Below are positions 21,120-31,084 of a DNA stretch of 64,000 nt, piece by piece. How positions within the stretch are numbered: position 1 is the first letter of the stretch; the number at the start of each line of letters is the position of its first letter. The notes beneath the pieces were generated by a model, which did no database searches, was not told the origin of the DNA, and worked only from the letters and a program-made list of their open reading frames with translations. Origin of the DNA: Ariolimax columbianus (Eukaryota; Mollusca; Gastropoda; Stylommatophora; Arionidae); the NCBI GenBank assembly GCA_036924085.1, contig JAVGWX010000013.1:65057157-65121156 (forward strand). Reading direction: 5' to 3'. The position numbers were made by a program, and so were the translations under genes.

Positions 21120-21320
21120 TACGTGTTTGCCTCACAAGTTTCTACTAGTGGAGGCGCGCCTATTCCACCCCAGACCGTAGTCAATTGGGCGATATTAAGA
21201 CGCATAAGCCAGTGCGTGGATGTATGTGTGCGTCTGTATGTACATATGCTAGGTGTGTGCGCTCTCAGAAGCCAGCCCAACCAAAGTATGAAAGTTGTGC
21301 GAGAATGTGATGTTGGACAA
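21120..21320. mobile_element. Dispersed repeat family I, copy 2 (inverted)
   Basis: TTGCCTCACAAGTTTCTACT, GGAGGCGCGCC, TGCGTCTGTATGTACATATG and CTCAGAAGCCAGCCCAACC are the reverse complement of 15051-15272. The two copies thus form a widely spaced inverted pair. Confidence 0.75.
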
Positions 21321-21954
21321 AGTAAAATGAAACAGAGTGAGGCAAGAAGAGAGATGAAGGCCAAGGGAGTCGCTGGGGCCATACAATTACAAGTCAGAGT
21401 TACATATAAATATAGAAATGTTATAACGGGACGTCTGCCGTTTCATGAAGTGGAGAGAAACTTTTACTTAATTTAACGAACGGTGTAAATGTTCATTTTC
21501 ACCCCATGCCCATTTATCCCTCGTTTCCGACTGGTACATGGCTACGTTCTACCTCGGATCTTTTAATCTGGGGGCACCTACGAACCGTGCGCCGGGTTTC
21601 AAGGCTTCTGTTTCGCTTGAAAGGATTTTCAGTGTGTATTGGTTTCTCACGGAGTACGAGTTGTCTTAGAGTTCTGTATGAGTGTTTGTGTATATATCCA
21701 GGATTTCGTAGCCTGTAGTAGTGTGTTAGCTATAATAAGTGTTTTGTTAGTTCTATAATTGAAACTGGTGTAGAGGATGAAGTGCTAAATGTTTCGTTGC
21801 CTTCACTAATTGTAAGTATGAAACCCATTTGCAGTTGGGTAAACTTGAGAGTAATATGACGGTGGCATGATAATTGGCTCTCTGCTGTGTCGGGGTAAGT
21901 TGTTTAACCGCTATACCTATGCTACAATTACTAATGTGACTTTGGAGGAGAAAG
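21321..21954. other. No recognisable gene or repeat
   Basis: Unassigned; TATA-like and GT-rich short stretches only. Confidence 0.45.
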
Positions 21955-23190
21955 ATAGTAAGTTAGTCACCCTGTTAGTAAGTCAGTCAGCCAGTTAGTT
22001 AGTAAGTTAGTCAGTCAGTTGTCAGTCAGTCAGTAAGTCAGTGAGTTAGTCAGTCTGTCAGTAGTTAGGTTAGTCATTCAGTTTGTAAGTTATTCAGTCA
22101 GTCATTTATTCAGTCAGTTAGTAAGATAATCAGTAAGTTATTCAGTAAGTCAGTAGGTAAGTCAGTCAATTAGTCAGCCATTTAGTAAGTTAGTCAGTTA
22201 TTAAGTCAGTTAGTAAGTCAGTCAGTTAGTATCTCAGTTAGTCAGTAAGTCAGTCAGTTAGTTAGTGTTAGTCAGTTTGTATGTAAATTATTCAGTCAGT
22301 CAGTAAGACAGTAAGTAAGTAAGTAAGTTAGTACCTCAGTCAGTAAGTCAGTCAGTTAGTACGTTAGTCAGTCAGTCAGTTAGTCAGTAAGTTATTCAGT
22401 CAGTTATTTATTCAGTCAGTTAATACGTTAGTCAGTCAGTAAGTCAGTAGGTAAGTCAGTCATTTAGTGAGCCATTTAGTAAGTTATACAGTCAGTTGGT
22501 AATTCAGTCAGTTAGTACCTCAGCTAGTCAGTAAGTCAGTCAGTTAGCTAGTAAGTTAGTCTGTTTGTAAGTAAATTATTCAGTCAGTCAGTCAGACAGT
22601 AAGTAAGTAAGTCAGTTAGTTAGTCAATCAGTACCTCAGTCAGTAAGTCAGTCAGTTAGTCAGTAAGTTAGTACGTTATTCAGTAAGTCATTTATTCAGT
22701 CAGTTAATAAGTTAGTCAGTCAGTAAGTCAGTAGGTAAGTCAGTCATTTAGTCAGCCAGTTAGTAAGTTATTAAGTCTGTTGGTAATTCAGTCAGTTAGT
22801 AACTCAGCCAGTCAGTAAGTCAGTCAGTTAGTTAGTTAGTAAGCTAGTCAGTTAGTAAGTAAATTATTCAGCCAGTCATTCAGAAAGTCAGTCAGTTAGT
22901 AAGTCAGTCAGTTAGTAAGTTAGTCAGTCAGCCAATACGTCAGTCAGTAATTCAGTCTGTTAGTCAGTTAGTAAGTCAGTCAGTTAGTAAGTTATTTAGT
23001 CAGTCAGTTAGTAAGTTAGTCAGTCAGTTAGTTAGTTAGTCCAGTTAGTCTGTCAATTATAAAGTTAGTTAGTCAGTTAGTTAGTCAGCTAGTAAGTTAG
23101 GCAGTCAGTTAGTAAGTTAGTCAGTCTGTCAGTTAGTCAGTCGGTTAGTAAGTTAGTCAATTAGTAAGCTAGTTGGCTGGTTTATTGTTG
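21955..23190. repeat. Tetranucleotide array (GTCA/GTTA/GTAA), about 1.2 kb
   Basis: Almost every four bases read AGTC, AGTT or AGTA, for example GTCAGTCAGTTAGTAAGTCA. Repeats of CAGTCATTTATTCAGTCAGT-like segments (about 22095, 22400, 22685) show a looser higher-order period of roughly 300 bp. Confidence 0.93.
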
Positions 23191-23224
23191 GATTGTTGGT
23201 CGGTCGGTTGGTTATCGATTCACT

Positions 23225-24330
23225 TGTACCCTGTTGGACGCCGTGGGGAGCCTTAGCCGCCTCTGCTGGCCCACACGTCTGGCGTTCTCAATACGTGTCG
23301 CTGATAAAATCATCTTTACGTCTATCCACCTACCCCTCGGTCGTCCTCTTGCTCGGAAGCCGGACGTAAGCTCGCATGGGAATCTGATCTATGGACATTC
23401 CCATGAGCTGACCGAACCCGTGTACCTACTGTCTAGACGTGTATTCGGTACACGAGATGGCATGGATCCTTTGGCGAATATCCTCGTTCTTCAACCAGTC
23501 TCCCTTGGAGACGTCGGCAGCCATTCACAACTATCTTATTTCGCAGTCTGATTTAAAAAGTAATCTTTCTTAGAGGCCATAATATTTCTCTTTCGTGCCT
23601 TGGACATGGCCCATGTTTGTCTTTGGTAGCACAGGGTTGGTAGGAAGATGTGGATTAGTTACTGTTTTATTGCCAGACTAACGTGATGATGTTTGAGCAG
23701 TGCCGCCAGTTGATAAGTCACTCCTGCTGTTTTCTTACATCTGGTCTCAATCTTTCTGTCGCCACTGCCGTCCTCTGAGAAAATGCTGCACAGGAAGGGA
23801 GTGATCTGAGCTCCTGAGCCTGCTAGAGAGCCACGTTCTGAATGCTCAGGGTAAGCGACACCTGCATTCTACCCAGGTGACCTTTTGATCCTGCTGGAGA
23901 GCCAAGTTATGAAAGATTAAGTTAATCAACCCCTGCGTTCTATCCAGGTGACCTCCTGATCCTGCTGGAGAGCCAAGTTCTGAAAGATCAAGTTAATCAA
24001 CCCCTGCGTTCTGCCCAGGTGACCTCCTGCTCTTGTTGGAGAGCCAAGTTCTGAAAGATCAAATTAATCTACCACTCCGTTCTGCCCAGGTGACCTCCTG
24101 TTAGAGAGCCAAGTTCTGAATGCTCAAGGTAAGCGACGCCTGCATTCTGTCCACCTTCAGAGTTTTCGTCTTAGCCGCGCTGATACGCATACAGTCCTTA
24201 TCGCAGGTCGCGTCCAACCTGCGGAGAACATTCGTCAAAGTGTCGGTGCCATCTCAAGTGCGGAATATATATCCAGTCATATGATATGCTGGTTCGGTCA
24301 TCTCATTAGTATGTTCCTTGAACGTTTCGG
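23225..24330 (-). pseudogene. LINE-C: reverse-transcriptase remnant interrupted by its own 71-bp array
   Basis: Minus-strand fragments run right to left. 24170-24290 reads LRRLDATCDKDCMRISAAKT and KTLKVDRMQASLTL. A 71-bp array follows. 23560-23790 reads RKIETRCKKTAGVTYQLAAL, LKHHHVSLAIK and IFLPTLCYQRQTWAMSKA. 23225-23560 holds NEDIRQRIHA, TEYTSRQ and MRAYVR motifs. These correspond to the post-palm, thumb and C-terminal regions of a non-LTR RT. Stops and shifts are frequent. The copy at 37345-38742 is the same family, also with an internal array. Confidence 0.82.
23818..24140. repeat. 71-bp minisatellite, about 4 copies, within LINE-C
   Basis: Units share AGAGAGCCAAGTTCTGAA and CAGGTGACCTCCTG at 71-bp spacing (23890, 23961 and so on). 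On the minus strand the outermost unit is continuous with LINE-C codons following TKTLKVDR, so the array is an amplified part of the retrotransposon. Confidence 0.88.
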
Positions 24331-24360
24331 GCTGTTGTTGTTGATCCCGAATGCCCACAA

Positions 24361-24623
24361 GGCAAAGGCCACCGTCCATCGTAGACGATGATGGCATAAT
24401 TTATTTGTTACCGCTATTTTTAGTAAGGATTAACTGCGCTACTTGTTATCCCCACTCTCTCGTCTCGATCCGCCCGACCTTAGTGGCAAGTTAAGGACAA
24501 TACGACTAAGGGGCGAATACGAGACGCAGGTGACTCCGCATCAAGCGTGAAAAAGGAAGTGGAGTCCGGAGTCGAACCCACATCACCTGATAACGAGGCC
24601 GACGGCTTAACCACTTCGCCACG
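24361..24623 (-). mobile_element. SINE-F inserted in a family A repeat
   Basis: Reverse-complement head: TGGCGAAGTGGTTAAGCCGT (A box) and GGGTTCGACTCC (B box), both close to consensus. Flanks GAATGCCCACAA (24349-24360) and GAATCCACAA (24624-24633) are near-identical. They coincide with the GAATGCCCACAATGAG segment of family A, so they look like a worn target-site duplication. Confidence 0.82.
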
Positions 24624-24880
24624 GAATCCACAATGAGCAGATAAATCTATTGTGCCCCCTCAAAAAGACGTTAAGTGGCGGATTGTTGTAGCTTTCCTCT
24701 CGTCCCGAGCGTCCTGATGAAAGGACCGGGGTCCTCCAGGAGGTTGTGCTATGCTTGGCTTCATGTGCGTGTCGTTCACTACTTCGGGAATTACGTCGAT
24801 TCTTCACCACGTTAGCCAATCATCCATGAAAGCAGTCTGTTTCCAGAGAGGACTACGAGGAAGTCGAGGTAAAAACAGAC
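24624..24880 (+). mobile_element. Family A repeat, right part
   Basis: ACAATGAGCAG, GACGTTAAGTGGCGGATTGT, GGTCCTCCAGGAGGTTGTGC and TTCACTACTTCGGGAATTAC follow the family order. Its first bases (about 24331-24360, including GTTGTTGTTG) lie left of the SINE-F insertion. Confidence 0.8.
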
Positions 24881-25004
24881 ACTTACCTGACATTCTCATA
24901 TTTAGTTTAGAATTTCACATAATTTGTTGAATTTCACATAATTTGTTGAATTCCATGTCTACAATGAATAATGATTTATACTGATAATGGCTGACAGAAT
25001 TATT

Positions 25005-25930
25005 TCTTCTTCTTCTTTTTCATTCATCCTCAGATCAAGGTTACGGTTTCTCTTACAAAGGACACCGCTGTTTGTAAGGCTGTTTTATCTTCATGCAGCT
25101 TTTGTCTCCTATATGTCTAACGAGGTCTGTATTGTTCTCTCTTTACCTTCGTGAGTGTGCAGCTTTCTGGGTTTTGTTCCACGGTCATGATATGCTCCCC
25201 ACATGGGCACCTGCCATCTGTCCCAATTCTCATATTGTTGTAAAGATGACCCTTGAGTCTGTTATGCCCAGTTCTCAGTCTGAAGATGATGACTTGCTCT
25301 TCTCTAGTTAAATTATAGTAACTGTCTTTTTTCGTAAGTCAGGGTGTTGATCAGCCGATTTTACCCGGAAGTTGGCTTTAATTATGGTCTTGGCCTCATT
25401 ATATGTGATACTCAGGTCTGTTTGTGGGGATGGTCCTCCACTCTTTGCTAGTTTGCAGCTTCATTGCCTTCAATATTGCAGTGGGATGGGATCCACTGTA
25501 GGACAACCTTGGGTGTTCTGCTGAGAGCTGTGTCAGAAAGAACATACATTGCTCGAGATCTTCATCTTTGTGTTGTTTTAGCGCTGCTAATACTGACCCA
25601 GCATCCTTCATGAATACTATGTTTTCTTGGTGGATATCTTTATCTTGGATTACAAGCTCAGCTGCAGCCTTCAGTGCCTCTGCTTCTGCACGGAAATTAC
25701 TGGAATATGTTCCCGTTGTTAATACTCGAGTTTTTTTCTTCTCCATTCCTTAGTCTGTAATAGACACCTCCACCTCCATTGGACGTGGCTTTGTTAGATG
25801 AGCCATCTGTATATACGTGTATCCATATTTCTGGTGGGTATACTCTCCTAAGATATTCTTCTGTGATAAATTTGAATGATTTCGATTTTGGTCTCCTGAC
25901 CCTCGTTCCGAACTTCGGTAAAGTAAAACT
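25005..25930 (-). pseudogene. LINE-B2: RNase H domain and C-terminus, TTC/GAA tail
   Basis: Minus-strand reading: SKSFKFITEEYLRRVYPPEI then HVYTDGSSNKATSNGGGGVY (first catalytic Asp of RNase HI), NFRAEAEALKAAAELV (catalytic Glu), IVFMKDAGSVLAALK (expected TDS/TDA, first residue changed), then QWIPSHCNIEGNEAA in another frame. The C-terminal part resembles the copy at 38089. The left end has TTCTTCTTCTTTTTC as the tail. Frameshifts separate the blocks. Confidence 0.83.
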
Positions 25931-26104
25931 GTTTTTCTTTAAAAGGGTGTGGTGGTTGTTGTTACCGATCCAGCAGACTCCGAGCTCTCGCCCTTCGGCC
26001 CAGTCCCATGTAATGATGATATATGCACGTGTGTGTTAGTTATTGTTTAGTGCCATACAAGGTGTTCCATTTAATCTGGCCTCTGAGTGAGATTACTTTT
26101 TAAA

Positions 26105-26395
26105 TCAGGCTTTGACAATTTTTTTATCAGGTTGTTTGAAAGATGACTTTTTTCAGGTTATTTCAAAGACGATTTTTATCAAGCTTTTAAAGAAGATTTT
26201 TATCAGGCTGTTTGAACGACGATTTTTACCTAACTGCTTTGACGACGGTTTTTACCACGCTGCTTGAGCGACGATTTTTACTAAGCTGTTTGAACAATGA
26301 TTATTACCAGGCTATTTGGACGATGATTTTTACCGGGCTGTTTGAACGACGATTTTTACCAGGCTGTTTAAACGACGATTTTTATCAGGCGATAT
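26105..26395. repeat. 26-bp minisatellite, about 10 diverged copies
   Basis: Unit GCTGTTTGAACGACGATTTT plus TACCAG, with frequent substitutions; the best copies are at 26200-26390. The origin of the unit is not seen elsewhere in the window. Confidence 0.82.
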
Positions 26396-26781
26396 ACAAG
26401 ATGTTTCAGACTACATCTAAATAGCTACTCTAGCTTGTAGGATAAGACCACTTTCCAGGTTACCATGCGTTATCAGAGATATAAGACGTTATCAATCTTC
26501 GTTATTTGGTGAAAGAAACTGAGTGTGTCCGGATCTTCCCGTTCTGTTCTGTTATTTTATTAATCGACCTCGTTGCACCTCTGGCAGATTCATAGGTGCT
26601 CAATCCCTTTTACTTGTTGCTGCTACTTATGTCATTAGTGCTTGAGTTTAATACTCTTACGATTTTCTTTAGTGGCGGGTTTCAGTGGCTCTCCTCACAT
26701 CCCAAGGCGTGCTTAAGAAGGTGGATTTCAAAAACAGTACTCTGTTCACGGGCTTGGTAGCGGGAGTTTGGTTTGGCTAGG
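26396..26781. other. Mostly unassigned; short family A fragment
   Basis: About 26655-26735 (GTGGCGGGTTTCAGTGGCTC, TCCCAAGGCGTGCTTAAGAA) matches the centre of family A. The remainder shows nothing I recognise. Confidence 0.5.
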
Positions 26782-27520
26782 CTTCGTTCGTTCTCAATCT
26801 CCCGCTACCAAACCCTGACAGGGCTTAAGTAGCAGAATGTAGTCCAGAAAACGGAATGCGTTGTGTCGTAGTTTACAGCTTGACTGCGATATTTGCACCT
26901 TTCGGTCTAACACATCCGACTTCAGCAAGCATTTTTTGAGTACCGGGTTAGCATTCCCTCTTCTATCCCTTCTCCTTAGCCAGTCTGCCCTACTGCAGCC
27001 TGTTATCCAGGATCACAGCATGGAGGTGTAGAAGGGTCTTGGCAGCTCTGGTTCGCGGGCCCTGACGCTAGCAGTCAGCTATGGGTCGCTGACCACTGCA
27101 GCTCATGCGCTGCTCTAACTCAAACAGTTTGAGGTCTTCCATAGATAAATGTTTATTCATCCTTCTCCTTAGCCAGTCTGCCCTACTGCAGCCTGTTATC
27201 CAGGATCACAGCATAGAGGTGTAGAAGGGTCTTGGCAGCTCTGGTTCGCGGGCCCTGACGCTAGCAGTCAGCTAGCTATCATGCGCTGCTCTAACTCAAA
27301 CAGTTTGAGGTCTTCCATAGATAAATGTTTATTCATCCTTCTCCTTAGCCAGTCTGCCCTACTGCAGCCTGTTATCCAGGATCACAGCATGGAGGTGTAG
27401 AAGGGTCTTGGCAGCTCTGGTTCGCGGGCCATGACGCTAGCAGTCAGCTATGGGTCGCTGACCACTGCAGCTCATGCGCTGCTCTACCTCAAACAGTTTG
27501 AGGTCTTCCATGTTTATTCA
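26782..27520 (-). mobile_element. SINE-B with internal segment triplicated (176-193 bp)
   Basis: The element starts with a CCAAG-type tail (plus strand GGCTAGGCTTCGTTCGTTCT). From 26968 a segment from CCTTCTCCTTAGCCAGTCTG to the SINE 5' end, plus flanking CAAACAGTTTGAGGTCTTCC and ATAAATGTTTATTCAT, is repeated at 27161 and 27337. The middle copy lacks 17 bp. The unit includes SINE and flank, so this is a local tandem duplication after insertion. Confidence 0.9.
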
Positions 27521-27591
27521 TCCCTCTCCTTGTCGTGTTGTCGTCTTTTACAATTGCCTCCCCGAAATATGGTCCATTGTTGCTGTATCCT

Positions 27592-27795
27592 CCGGGGACA
27601 ACGTGGGCTAGTGGTTATGTGACACGGCTCACAACCCGAAGGTGCTTGGTTCGATCCGCATCTCAGCAGCGGCCGTTATCCCGGGAAAGCAAATCCCTAT
27701 AAGAGCCTTACATAAAATGCATGCTGAAGTCGGATGCACTGGACCGATAGGCGCAGAAATAAAACTACAGTGCAACGCACACCACCTTGAGAAAT
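27592..27795 (+). mobile_element. SINE-G (tRNA-derived)
   Basis: The head has an A-box-like GTGGGCTAGTGGTTATG and a B-box-like TTGGTTCGATCC. The body has GCGGCCGTTATCCCGGGAAA. Then ATGCATGCTGAAGTCGGATG and CACTGGACCGATAGGCGCAG resemble the SINE-B central block. Copies in reverse are at 37085-37325 and 55990-56222. Confidence 0.82.
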
Positions 27796-28076
27796 AAGAA
27801 GAACGCAAAAGAAATAGACAAACAAAAGAAACGTGTATCCCCCAACCCTAGTCGAGTTTGAAAATGAAAACAAAGAATAAATATTCTATTTCCAATTCCG
27901 GAAAAAAAAATGTGAATTATTGTTTTAAAAACTTTGTAAATCCAAGATGGCAACCCAGTTCACAGCAGGCGTTTGGATGAGTGTATGACGAGATGTGGGT
28001 ACTTATCGGTTTATTTACCTGAATTAAAATGTATCCCTAACAGTAATCCCTGCCAGACCGCAGTAAAGACAGAAAT

Positions 28077-28802
28077 GTAAGTTGTCCATCGTTGTCGATG
28101 AGGACCGCCGACATCATCCTTGTCACAAATTTCCCTGTTGGGTGTGGGTGCGCATGTGGCTGAACAGGCCAATGCGGGCACGAAAACATCTGCTACATAT
28201 CGGGCACACGAGGGTTGTAGAAGGGGATGGTGTTCCCGCTGCTCGGGATTTCCGCGTCTCGCGTCTGCTCTGGACTTTCACAACACGGTCGTCTTCACCG
28301 GCAGCTACACCCGATTTGACTGCGCTTCTCCAGTCAGATCTGTTTTGCGAAAGACATTCCCAGGTGTTGATGTCTATCTGGCAACTTTTCAGTGAGTCCT
28401 TCAGACCGTCTTTAAAACGTTTCTTTGGGCGCCCTCTCTTGCGCCATTCCTTTCTCAGCTCGCCGTAGAGAGGCTTCTTTGGGAGCCGCTCGTCTGACAT
28501 ACGGACGAGGTGTCCGGCCCATCCTAGTCGTGCTTTCTAGCAGTGCATGTATGCTGGGCATGTTAGCCCTCGAGAGAACCTCGATGTCAGTGACACGATC
28601 TTGCCATCGGATGTGGAATATTCGCCTCAGGCAACCAACCTGTGTGGAAGTGGTTTAATCTCCTTGCATGTCCAGAGTATACAGTCCAGCTTTCGCAAGC
28701 GTATAGTAGGGTTGGAATGATGGTTGCACGGTAGACTGAGTTTGGTCTTGACGCTGATGCCACGACGTGCCCAGACCATCGTGCGCATTCTACCAAAGGC
28801 TG
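28077..28802 (-). pseudogene. LINE-A: C-terminal RT remnant with zinc finger, inserted in a TIR element
   Basis: Minus-strand blocks: RATIIPTLLYACESWTVYSG, LNHFHTGWL, MSDERLPKKPLYGELRKEW, GRPKKRFKDGLKDSLKS, WRSAVKSGV, and the terminal LVCPICSRCFRARIGLFSHM followed by RTHTQQGNL and a stop. It is flanked by a perfect 12-bp repeat AAAGACAGAAAT (28065-28076 and 28803-28814). Its 5' truncation point lies within about 12 nt of that of the 1740-2444 copy. Confidence 0.9.
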
Positions 28803-28819
28803 AAAGACAGAAATAGCTT

Positions 28820-28877
28820 GCAGTATGATTTATAATGACCTATAAAGACAGAAATAGGTCATTATAAATCATACTGC
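28820..28877. repeat. Perfect inverted repeat, 22-bp arms, 14-nt loop
   Basis: Arms 28820-28841 and 28856-28877 are exact reverse complements (GCAGTATGATTTATAATGAC plus CT). The loop contains AAAGACAGAAAT, identical to the LINE-A target-site duplication next door. It is AT-rich with no T-run after it, so it is not a terminator. It belongs to the TIR element. Confidence 0.92.
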
Positions 28878-29309
28878 ATGATAAACAACATTGAAACACA
28901 ACAGAAACCATCAAAGGGAAGTCGAGACACAAATTATTCAATGTTTTAACCATAAATTACCAATTCAAATATTTAACATACTATATATTACATAATTCCA
29001 CAGCAGTTGTGGCGTAACTCACGTAATCACTATACAGATGTTACTACATCGGCCGTCAAAAAGATGTTGTCAAATCGGGTTGAAGAAACAATTTTACTGC
29101 GGTGCGACAGGGGGACTGTTAGGGATACATTTTAATTCAGGTTAATAAACTGACAAGAACCCAGATGTGTACAACTATGAGTTGTATAGCCTCTACCTTA
29201 GAGCGATGCTTGCCAAACTAGCAATCCGCGGTCCGAACCAGGTCCTTGCGCCTCCAGTCACCGGTCTACTGAAGAAAATATTTACAGGCACGCTCGTTTT
29301 TGTCTCGGC

Positions 29310-29715
29310 TCTCATAGCTGGCTGATTGCATCAATGTCGGCGAACCACAGCTGTCCAAGATCCTACTTCGCCTTCAAGGGGCGGTCCTGGAAACAGGCTG
29401 CACAAATGTGGTCTGACGTAGAGAATAGGTTTCGCGGTTGGAAGGCAAACACGGTATTCAAAAAAAGGTTAACTGAAATCGAACATCGACAGAAAGGCGC
29501 AGATATCGTATCCTAGCTGTAAACTACGACACAACGTCAGAATGTTCTTTTCAGAACGAACGCCGAAGAAGAAGAAGAAGAAGAAGAAGAAGAAGAAATA
29601 GAGACAAATAAAAGAAGAAGAAGAAAAAGAAGAGACAAATAAAAGAAGAAGAAGAAGAAGTGAAAAATAAAAGAAGAAGAAGAAGAAGAAGAAGAAAAAG
29701 AAGAAGAAGAATCTT
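29310..29715 (+). mobile_element. SINE-C with long GAA tail
   Basis: GGAAACAGGCTGCACAAATG, GAAAGGCGCAGATATCGTAT, TAGCTGTAAACTACGACACA and TTCTTTTCAGAACGAACGCC match the copies at 44470 and 59780. The tail (about 29568-29712) is (GAA)n with AAATAAAAGAAG interruptions. The central block is related to SINE-B. Confidence 0.8.
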
Positions 29716-30120
29716 AAAAAATAAACACGATTGTTTCTTGACGAAACTACAAAAGTTTTTGAAAAAAATAAAAAAACAAATAACATATTTTTGAGCTAAA
29801 TAATTAAATAGATTAAAATGAAATGCCATTTTTCTACATAATTACTCTTCTTGTCAGTACACTTTTCACACCATTGCACCAAAACCTCTATTTAATTAGA
29901 AGAAAAACATGTTTTCTGTTTTGTTGCCAGGACAGAAAGCACTGCTGCTTTGACCTTATTATCATTCCAAAATCTTCGTCCTCTGACAGCGTCCTTCAGG
30001 GGTTCAAACTCATGATAATCAAAGGGAGCAAGGTCACGGCTGTATAGAGGATGCAATTGGATCTGAAATATCAATCACCGAGTGGCGTCAAAAGTTGCAA
30101 CTTGTAAGAGAACGCCTTTA
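29716..30120 (-). pseudogene. Mariner-like transposase, C-terminal fragment
   Basis: The minus strand encodes LHPLYSRDLAPFDYHEFEPL then KDAVRGRRFWND, and after a stop VLVQWCEKCTDKKSNYVEKW. These are the mariner signature around the third catalytic Asp (YSPDLAPSDY) and the W-x-K-C, YVE end of the transposase. The N-terminus and the first two catalytic Asp are absent. The 29716-29820 part is probably 3' UTR. Confidence 0.83.
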
Positions 30121-30330
30121 GATAAAAAGTCCTCTACAACGCGTGGATTTCGTTGACAGTGAGCTGGCTTGCTAAGACTGCGATTATAGCGTGTCAGGGT
30201 TCGAAATCACGAACATACAGTTAAAACATCCGACATGTGACTCGCCTTCGCCTTTACATCCACGACGGCTCCGTATTTTTAGTTTCAGCACCGCCTTCCA
30301 AAGTGCGCTGTAAAAAAAAAAAGTTAAGAA
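30121..30330. other. No recognisable feature
   Basis: Possible 5' continuation of the mariner remnant, but no motif is seen. Confidence 0.4.
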
Positions 30331-30600
30331 ACCGTTTCACGACATACGGCGAATGGGAATTATAGTGGATCCCGTTTCACGACATACGGCGAATGGGAAA
30401 TACAGCGGATACCGTTTCACACGGCGAATGGGAAATATAGTGGATCCCGTTTCACGAAACATACGGCGAATGGGAAATACAGTGGATCCCGTTTCACACG
30501 GCGAATTGGAAATATAGTGGATCCCGTTTCATGACATACGGCGAATGGGAAATATAGTGGATCTCGTTTCACGACATACGGCGAATGGGAAATACAGTGT
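30331..30600. repeat. 40-bp minisatellite (35-bp variants), about 7 copies
   Basis: Unit: CCCGTTTCACGACATACGGC and GAATGGGAAATATAGTGGAT. Units lacking GACAT are shorter. The last unit runs directly into a tRNA-derived element. Confidence 0.9.
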
Positions 30601-30604
30601 TAGG

Positions 30605-30752
30605 CCCATTTTATTTGGTAACCCATGGCATATAATGGGTGGTGTGGTCATTATCACTACGGCCATCTTTACATCCCAGATTGAACCCGGATCGCTTGAC
30701 TGGGAAGCCAGTGTACTAACCAATGAGCTACAGCCCCTAGGGCACTTTCTAT
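30605..30752 (-). mobile_element. SINE-K or tRNA-derived pseudogene
   Basis: The minus strand reads GGGGCTGTAGCTCATTGGTT (near-consensus A box TAGCTCATTGG), CACTGGCTTCCCAGT (anticodon-stem-like) and CCGGGTTCAATCTGGGATG (B box and T arm). Acceptor-stem pairing is poor and non-tRNA sequence continues to about 30605. A tRNA-derived SINE is therefore more likely than a functional tRNA. Confidence 0.65.
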
Positions 30753-31084
30753 TATCTCACTGTTTTTCCGATAGTGTCATAGAAGAGAGTGAACAGGATC
30801 TTGTCCGTGGAGGATTTAGACGAACGTTTTCTGGACTGAAAACAATGTATGCCGACAGTTTAAATACTTTCTCCTGATCGTGGGTTCATAGTTGTGTCAT
30901 TTATTGGGCTGTGTCAAAACATTCTCTAAGAATGTATCTTCCCTGCGCTGGATTTTGAAATACTGGGGTAGTTCGTTTCGTGAAATATTCTCAATTTGGT
31001 GTTACCTTTTGAAAAGTCCTCGCATGATTTCCGCCGCTTATTTTACGTAAACCCGGATGGAAGTTAACTTAATTTAACTTCGTC
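30753..31084. other. No recognisable gene or repeat
   Basis: Unassigned spacer. Confidence 0.45.

Larger units (their letters stand above)
27997..29162. mobile_element. DNA-transposon-like element with terminal inverted repeats, split by a LINE
   Basis: The left end (27997-28065) and right end (about 29094-29162) are inverted repeats of about 65 bp. Both begin GGGTnCTTnTCnGTTTATT and share ACCTGAATTAAAATGTATCC and CTAACAGT. Flanking direct repeats AGATGT (27991-27996 and 29163-29168) fit a 6-7-bp target-site duplication. Without the LINE the element would be about 430 bp with no coding capacity (MITE-like). I cannot assign the superfamily. Confidence 0.78.

Noticed and set aside
21179..21320. 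Possible protein-coding ORF pair at 21119-21476
   Set aside because: Overlaps dispersed repeat family I, which also occurs inverted at 15051-15272, and is open on both strands.
30605..30752. Functional tRNA gene on the minus strand
   Set aside because: A and B boxes are good, but acceptor-stem pairing is poor and non-tRNA sequence continues downstream as in a SINE.
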